64,000 bases of DNA. It comes from Takakia lepidozioides (Eukaryota > Streptophyta > Takakiopsida > Takakiales > Takakiaceae). Both the position numbers and the translations under genes were made by a program. The stretch lies in the NCBI GenBank assembly GCA_030704615.1, contig CM060733.1, forward strand, positions 74,624,907-74,688,906. The letters run 5' to 3'. Position 1 is the first letter of the stretch, and the number at the start of each line of letters is the position of its first letter. Below the pieces are notes generated by a model. That model saw only the letters and a list, made by a program, of their open reading frames with translations, searched no databases and had not been told where the DNA came from. Shown here in pieces: positions 58,501 through 64,000 of this stretch.

Positions 58501-61500
58501 GATTCATTGTATTTTTTGAGGAAAGCGATCTGATGGACAATCTCCACAGGTGACGACGAATGCGCAAGAGCAGCTGGACACACAAGCACATCAGTTCAAG
58601 ATGGAGATATCTCCTGCAGCAGAGAGCCTACGTGACTATGTGACGAGGTACTTTCTGCTCTACAAAACCAACCTATTCTTTCGGGAGATAGCAGATGCTC
58701 GCCGGAGCCACGAGTTCACCGACCAGCCGAACGCGGACAAAGCAGCAATGCGCCTTCTGTACAGGTACATACGCGCTGCCTTTCTTTCAAGTCCTGGCAT
58801 TTCAGGATGTTAGAGGCCTAAGTGGTGTTAGGGAAAATGGCGCCGAATTTCCAGTCAGGGCTCCGAAAATGGCAAAGTCCCTAGACTGGCTGGCCCGGAA
58901 CTGGAAATTCGGCGCCATTTTCCAGTTCCAGGCCCTATTGCCGTTCAGGGACTTAGCCATTTTCGGGCTAAGTCCCTAGTGTGGCTGGCCCGGAACTGGA
59001 AATTCGGCGCCGTATTCCAGTTCTAGGCCCTATTGCCGTCCAGGGACTTAGCCATTTTCGGGCTAAGTCCCTAGACTGGCTGGCCCTGAAGTGGAAATTC
59101 GGCGCCATATTCCAGTTCCAGGCCCTATTGCCGTCCAGGGACTTAGCCATTTTCGGTCTAAGTCCCTAGGGTGGCTGGCCCGGAACTGGAAATTCGGCGC
59201 CGTTTTCCAGTTCTAGGCCCTATTGCCGTCCAGGGACTTAGCCATTTTCGGGCTAAGTCCCTAGACTGGCTGGCCCTGAAGTGGAAATTCGGCGCCATAT
59301 TCCAGTTCCAGGCCCTATTGCCGTCCAGGGACTTAGCCATTTTCGGTCTAAGTCCCTAGGGTGGCTGGCCCGGAACTGGAAATTCGGCGCCGTTTTCCAG
59401 TTCTAGGCCCTATTGCCGTCCAGGGACTTAGCCATTTTTGGTCTAAGTCCCTAGGGTGGCTGGCCCGGAAGTGGAAATTCGGCGCCGTTTTCCAGTTCCA
59501 GGCCCTATTGCCGTCCAGGGACTTAGCCATTTTCGGGCTAAGTCCCTAGACTGGGTGGCCCTGAAGTGGAAATTCGGCGCCATATTCCAGTTGTAGGCCC
59601 TATTGCCGTTCAGGGACTTAGCCATTTTCGGACCTCATTGGGTTTTTCATGAATGCAGGTACTGTAAGTTCTCGCTTTTGGAGAAAGGTCATCTGTCTTT
59701 CGAGCCACCATTCTTCCTGGCATGGAGGAACCCTGGGGCTGACTCCATGTACACTGACGATATTGTGAAGGAGTGGCATCTGGAACATTTGCGTGATTGC
59801 CCTTGGTATGTGGACCTTCCGCCCGGCTCGCTCGACCCATCCGAGTTTCAATTGAAGCTGGATGCTGAATTCCGACGAAACCGGGCTCCGCTGCCTCCGT
59901 TGGGTGCAAAAGAGGCAAAAGCGCTTGCGAACTCCAGGAAAGCGGCAGAGCTTGCTCAGGCAGGAATTCAGGAGAAATTGCATGAGAAGAGTAAAGGTCA
60001 AAGGAAAAGGACAAGGAAACATGTGACTGCAGTAACACCCAAAAAGAAGAAAACCATCGGGGCATCGGAGGAGGCGCAGGAGGGGACCCAAGAGAGTGAC
60101 TCCGACGCCGATTTTGTTCAAGGTCCTGCGACTGCTGTTGCTCCTACCCAGTCACCGGTCGTCCGGGTTCCCAAGTCAGTTCGGAGTGGGACTGGCTCTG
60201 CCAAGAAGTTGGCATTTGAGGGCGAGCCTACACGGCGGTATTCGGCGGTGACGTTTACGCACAGGCCAAAGCTAGAACCTCCAACCATCATCCAATGCGT
60301 CAATGAGAGCTTCCTTGACGCTCTCGCTGCCAGGGCGAAGAAGGTGGCACACAACAAGTCTCTGGCGGAGCAGAAGGGGAAAGCCAAGAAGAGGGCTGCC
60401 GGTACAGAGCCTAAAGACACCCCTGGTTTTGAAGCCATGATGGAATTCTTCACGGCTGTGAGCACGAATTGCAAGAGCACTCGGGGGGGGGTTGAGGTGG
60501 AGAGAGCTTGCGACATGATTCTCCTCGACATTCCAGATGGGGAGCTGTTGGAGGGCCTGGATGGTGTGCCCACCTGGAACAGGTTTACTGAGGACTACTG
60601 GAAAGCCGGGTTTGGGCTGGCGGGGATGCTTCTGGATGACGGTGGATGTGTGGTTGTCCTTGCCACGAGAGGGAAGACCACAGAGAATGCGGTGGCAAGG
60701 TGGACACCGAAAAGTGTCACCCCGGTCCTCCTCAGAAAATGGTTCTGCATCAGTACGCAGGGGTTGCGAACAGAGGGCCAAAGTGTAAGTTATCAATCTA
60801 TTGCATTCACTTCATATTGTGGTGTATGTTAAGTAGACCCTGGAATTGATCCCTTCTTTGTTGGATGTGCAGACATTGGTGTTTGAGGCATATTGCTTTG
60901 TGAAGAGAGGGTCTACGTTCAAATTCCGCAACGACGGTCGTCTTGTTGATGCCGCTGTGGACCCTGTAACCTACGATGTCCTCTACAACTATGTGCCCCA
61001 CTCTAGTATGCCGAAGGACACAAAGACAGGCAAACCGTGGCGGTACAGCCGGACCCGAAGCCCTGCTTTCATCCAAACCCTCATGGAGACGTGCTCGGAT
61101 GTCCAAGGGCGGATTCTGGACCTCACATGCGGCACGGGTAAGCCTTCACGTGCTCAGTTTGTCCCCTGGCCCCATTGCAATTGCATGCCGCAAGCTATTA
61201 ACCGCCCGCTTTGTTCCTCAGGTGCTTCAATGTGGGCAGGGACGTTGTCCGACAGGCATGTGTTCGCCTTCGAGCCAGATACTGCCCTCCACAACTCGGA
61301 ACTTGCAGCGGCTGAACGTCTGCCGAAAGAGGAAGAGGCATCCTCGGAGGATGAGGAAAAATCCGAGAAGGAGCAGGGGGAGGAAGTTGGGATCGAGGCC
61401 GAGGAGCCCCCGGTTTACGAGTGAGTGGTGGCATTGTAAGTTGCCTCCAGATTTTGTGAGGCACCTCCCTCCGCTCTCTTATTTCATTGAAAACCCTTTC

Positions 61501-62007
61501 TGGTTGTGCTGGTATTGACATTCTTCAAGTGGATTTGTTCTTACTGTAGGATGCCAAGTACTGCCGGAGGGACGTCTACACCGGAGTTCATGGGCAGGAG
61601 GAACGTGCCTTTTTTTTCCAGGGGAGATTTCATGCCTAGTCCAGAAAGGGAGTACATCCTGCCTACTTATGCTGCCCGGCTTGCTTCGGTGTCCATTAGG
61701 AGGTGTTCCGAACGTAGTCGTGTACAGCAGATTTTAGACGAGGCAAGCCTCAAGAAAATGAAGATGGGAGGAGGCAGCAGCTATTAGAGCCCGTCGGGCT
61801 CGTAGATTTGTGTTGGATTCTGCTGAGGAAAGTGGGGGAGAAGACGCAGAAGATTCCCAGGAGGTGAGGTGGACAGTCCCCCAAGGAGAGGACGGGATTT
61901 TTGAGAGGCATAGTGGAACTGATGCATCACAGAGCTCGGAGGATGAGGGGGATGAGGGGGATGAGGAAGAAGGTGGGGCAAGTTCCTCGGAGGGTGTAGG
62001 AGAGTAG
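55586..62007 (+). CDS. Passenger gene: ParB-like domain fused to permuted N4/N6 DNA-methyltransferase-like domain
   Basis: Ten exons with consistent phases: 55,586-55,762 (GC-AG intron follows), 56,110-57,549, 57,668-57,857, 57,960-58,244, 58,330-58,455, 58,550-58,764, 59,659-60,784, 60,873-61,137, 61,222-61,420 and 61,550-62,007. The product is about 1,490 aa. Residues 60-390: charged, Lys/Arg/Glu-rich, probably disordered, with a basic KKKKKAK cluster. About 390-540: ParB/sulfiredoxin-like fold (KLRIPICRL...DIDKLKFSFRDGYRMG...YVWDGNHRLLAW; GNHRLLA corresponds to the ParB GxRR-type box). About 540-810: helical, unknown. About 810-1,090: linker with basic runs. About 1,090-1,350: methyltransferase-like, with the motif IV region first (CDMILLDIPDGE, where S/D-P-P-Y/W is usual), then GGCVVVLATRG, then the motif X/I region (SPAFIQTLM...RILDLTCGTGASMWAG...FAFEPD). 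Acidic tail. Lesions: one extra base in the G-run near 56,427 and one indel in the A-run near 61,755. Poly(A) signal at 62,071. A bacterial or phage origin is inferred, since ParB-methylase fusions occur there. Confidence 0.7.
58835..59640. repeat. 95-bp tandem array inside intron 6 of the passenger gene
   Basis: About eight units of 95 bp, each with GGAAATTCGGCGCC(A/G)T(A/T)TTCC, then AGTTC(C/T)AGGCCCTATTGCCG, then TCCAGGGACTTAGCCATTTT, then CGG(G/T)CTAAGTCCCTAG and a CTGGCTGGCCC spacer. CTAGGGACTTAG and CTAAGTCCCTAG are inverted within the unit, so each can form a hairpin. The core resembles the left subterminal repeat (GGGACTTAGCCA, TTTTCGG, AATTCGGCGCC). Confidence 0.9.
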
Positions 62008-62070
62008 TGCCCATTCCGGCTATGACAGTTAGAACACACTTGTATAGACGTGGCTTGCCACAAAATTTGC

Positions 62071-62076
62071 AATAAA
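62071..62076 (+). promoter_or_regulatory. Poly(A) signal of the passenger gene
   Basis: AATAAA 64 bases after the end of the acidic C-terminal frame and before the right inverted repeat. Confidence 0.5.
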
Positions 62077-62191
62077 ATGTTGCATTTTAAGTCCACTGGT
62101 GCCACATTCCAACTTCACATGACCCTATTTCCGTGCCTCCTAACCCTATTTCCGTGGACTCACAATGGTCTGCTCATGCTTTTTTTTTTTT

Positions 62192-62243
62192 CGCTCATGT
62201 TCATGCCGCTCATGCTCATGCCGCTCATGAAATAGCAGCCCCC
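62192..62243. repeat. Right terminal inverted repeat of copy B
   Basis: CGCTCATG repeats leading to GCTCATGAAATAGCA and a C-run. The inverse complement matches the left end. Confidence 0.85.
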
Positions 62244-62251
62244 CCTGACAT
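62244..62251 (+). repeat. Right target-site duplication, CCTGACAT
   Basis: Identical to 48,317-48,324. The gypsy coding frame resumes directly at this octamer. Confidence 0.85.
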
Positions 62252-63230
62252 TAGACCCATTGTCACCGGAGGAAAGAGACGACGTATACGGCGGTTCCTG
62301 AGGGCTTACAGGAATTGCTTTGCCTTCAGTTTGAAGGACTTGGGAGCACTGAAGGGTCAAGAGATCCGTATTGAGTTGGCCTGACACTATAGATACAGTG
62401 ACATGAAGAGGTCTTTGATTTGGATGAGGACTTAAGATCTCTGGGAGGCAGGTTTGGTGGAGCTCTCTGGTGGAGAGTATGCTTCAGCCACAATGATGCC
62501 AACCAAGAAGGATGTCTATGGCAATTGGACGGAGAGACGTATGTGCGGTGATTACCAGCCTGTAAATCGTCAGACCAAGTCCGATAAGTATGCCATGCCA
62601 ACACCAGAGGAGATCTTTGATGCCATTGGGCATGCTAAGATCTTTAGCACTTGGGATTTACGATCCGGATATCACCAATTGCTAATCAAGGAGGCGGACA
62701 AGCAGAAGACGGCATTCTGGGGGATCAATGAGCACGGCAAGGATTGCCTATATCAGTGGCGGTTCTTACCATTTGGCCTTAAGAATGCTCCTGCAGAGTT
62801 TCAGAGAGCCATGGATATGATTCTAGCAGGGGTGGACTTTGATCGGTGCTACATAGATGACATCATCATCTTTAGTGTTACGGTGGAGGAGCATGAGAGA
62901 CACCTTCAGGTGGTATTGGAGCGCTTGAGAGCGCACGGATTGAAGTTGTATCCGGGGAAGTACAAGTTTTTCCACAACCAGATTGAGTATCTGGGTCACA
63001 TGATATATCCTGGAGGATTGGGGGTACAACAGACTAAGGTAGAGGCCATTGCACAAATTCCACGCCCCACGGATGTGAGCCGAGTTCGAGCTTTCATGGG
63101 GTTGACAAACTATTATAGACGGTTTGTCAAGGGATTTAGTGCCATTGCAAAGGCTCTAACCAAGCTGACCAAGGTGGACTAGGAGTGGCAGTGGGAAGAT
63201 GAGCAGGAATGAGCTTTTCAAGAGCTCAAG
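62252..63230 (+). pseudogene. Reverse transcriptase of gypsy copy 2
   Basis: Contains GEYASATMMPTKKD, RRMCGDYQPVNRQTKSDKYA, IFSTWDLRSGYHQL, FLPFGLKNAPAEFQRAMDM and the catalytic YIDDIIIFS (the YxDD motif), then LGHMIYPGGLG and the thumb region VRAFMGLTNYYRRFVKGFS. It copies the element RNA into DNA. Stops upstream (62,382 and 62,431) and after LTKVD (63,179) and QE (63,210) break the frame. The core (62,454-63,182) is open. Confidence 0.95.
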
Positions 63231-63236
63231 GCGAGG

Positions 63237-63659
63237 TTGACCTCGGCGCCTATCTTGAGACGACCTATCAGGGGGCGTCCCTTTCAGCTATATACGGATT
63301 GGAGCATGTTGGGGCTTGGAGCCGTGCTCACACAGGTGGATGATGAGGGAAGAGAGTTCGTAGTGGCTTATGCTAGCCGCTCGAACAACGCTGCAGAGGC
63401 TAAGTACAACTCATATGAGGGAGAGTGCTTAGCTGCAGTGTGGGCCGTGACACACTTCAGGTGCTATCTATACGACAATCTTTTCACCCTTGTCACAGAT
63501 CAGCAGCCACTCAAGTGGTTGATGGAGTCAGACAAGCTTACGGGGAAGCTTGCACAGTGGGCACTCATACTCCAGGAGTATGACTTTCAGGTTGTGCATC
63601 GACCGGGTTTGGTCAATTGGGATGCGGATGGATTGAGTCGCAATCCATGCACGAGCTAG
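63237..63659 (+). pseudogene. RNase H domain of gypsy copy 2
   Basis: FQLYTDWSMLGLGAVLTQ carries the first catalytic Asp, YNSYEGECLAAVWAVTHFR the Glu, and LVTDQQPLKWLM the next Asp, followed by HRPGLVNWDADGLSRNP. It degrades the RNA strand after first-strand synthesis. It ends at a TAG that is probably a former CAG. Confidence 0.9.
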
Positions 63660-64000
63660 CTGGATGACACTGGAGCTCGGTGGCATGGTGAGACGGACGA
63701 GGAGATGGTGCGGGGATGGCACGCATCTGCATTTTTGTGTATCTTGGCATCGGGAGGTCAGGTTGGACCTACAACAGGGATGACTGTAGATGGAGTGTCT
63801 GAGGACCCTGAGGCTAGTGATGAGCCAGGTGGTGCTAGAGATATACGTGAGGATTCGGCTGTGTTGGACTACCTCCGCGCGGGAGACACGGCAGCCACTG
63901 TGACTGCCAAGGAGATGGATCGGATCCTGCAACGAGCCAAGAGGTTCAAGTGGGAGGGGATACACCTACTTCGAGTGTGGGAGGATGGTCGGGTGAGGAT
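63660..64000 (+). pseudogene. RNase H-integrase connector, cut by window edge
   Basis: The frame stays open after the TAG (WHGETDEEMVRGWHASAF ... DYLRAGDTAATVTAKEMDR ... FKWEGIHLLRVWEDGRVR). This matches the linker before the integrase zinc finger, where a residue run describing the pre-integrase HHCC domain would be expected next. The integrase is outside the window. Confidence 0.7.

Larger units (their letters stand above)
48325..62243. mobile_element. DNA transposon copy B, 13.9 kb, complete ends
   Basis: Flanked by the 8-bp duplication CCTGACAT. The two ends start GAGGTTTGCT and (inverted) GGGGGCTGCT, then share ATTTCATGAGC and CATGAGCGG repeats. Between them: left subterminal repeats, a minus-strand transposase, a 2.3-kb palindromic array, and a plus-strand ten-exon passenger gene whose large intron holds another array. 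The transposase has DDE residues with a CxxH motif and a SWIM finger, which fits the MULE/Mutator-related or Kyakuja-Dileera-Zisupton groups. The 8-bp duplication fits either, since MULEs usually make 8-11 bp. Confidence 0.9.
41469..64000 (+). mobile_element. Ty3/gypsy copy 2 encoding a DNA methyltransferase, split by a DNA transposon
   Basis: Parts: LTR-like start at 41,469; long leader to about 44,095; gag; protease; C5 cytosine methyltransferase (to 48,244). The 13.9-kb insertion occupies 48,325-62,243, then reverse transcriptase, RNase H and the start of the pre-integrase linker run to the window edge. All coding parts lie on one strand, and the frame reads across the insertion site if the insert and one CCTGACAT duplication are removed. 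Integrase and 3' LTR would lie beyond 64,000. Many in-frame stops show it is no longer active. Confidence 0.85.

Noticed and set aside
58981-59549. Series of about 60-codon frames repeating every 190 bp on both strands
   Set aside because: Products of the 95-bp intronic repeat read in either direction, within an intron of the passenger gene.

Overview
The window reads as repeat-dense nuclear DNA of a streptophyte (plant lineage). It has spliceosomal introns, Ty3/gypsy retrotransposons including a chromodomain (chromovirus) type, a plant-style PP1 phosphatase gene, fragments of land-plant-like glycolate oxidase, and PLS-type pentatricopeptide (PPR) scraps. A charophyte alga such as Chara would fit, but the species cannot be fixed from the sequence. 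Only one ordinary host gene looks intact: a three-exon PP1 catalytic subunit (23,202-24,552). Almost everything else is mobile DNA or its debris.

Layout. 1-0.93 kb: decayed retroelement ORF. 0.93-5.6 kb: truncated, mutated copy (A) of a large DNA transposon. 5.9-9.7 kb: further fragments of that family, including the start of a diverged homologue of its second gene. 9.7-13.9 kb: tandem and simple repeats. 14-16 kb: duplicated block with PPR pseudogene pieces. 17.1-21.2 kb: gypsy fragments. 21.5-28.4 kb: the PP1 gene between two inverted copies of a MITE-like repeat. 29.2-35.3 kb: a gypsy copy (copy 1) whose leader holds pieces of three host genes. 37.6-39.4 kb: LINE 3' end. 39.7-41.4 kb: SINE, hAT-like MITE and a foldback repeat. 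41.5-64.0 kb: a second gypsy element (copy 2) split by a 13.9-kb DNA transposon (copy B).

The most interesting structure is the nested pair. The outer gypsy element has the domain order gag - protease - C5 cytosine DNA methyltransferase - reverse transcriptase - RNase H; the integrase would lie beyond the window. Inside it, copy B (48,325-62,243) is bounded by terminal inverted repeats and an 8-bp duplication, CCTGACAT; removing it and one duplication rejoins the gypsy reading frame. Copy B has two divergent genes. On the minus strand is a two-exon DDE transposase of about 1,170 aa with a CxxH motif and a C-terminal SWIM zinc finger. On the plus strand is a ten-exon gene of about 1,490 aa that combines a ParB-like domain with a circularly permuted (beta-class) N4/N6 DNA-methyltransferase-like domain. 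Between and inside these genes lie large arrays of GGCGCC-centred palindromes, arranged around a roughly 300-bp-arm dyad midway between the two genes. So a DNA transposon with one type of DNA-methyltransferase-like protein sits within a retrotransposon carrying another type.

Most in-frame stops in the decayed elements are TAG or TGA where related copies have, or the context suggests, CAG or CGA. That is what deamination of methylated CHG and CG cytosines would leave.
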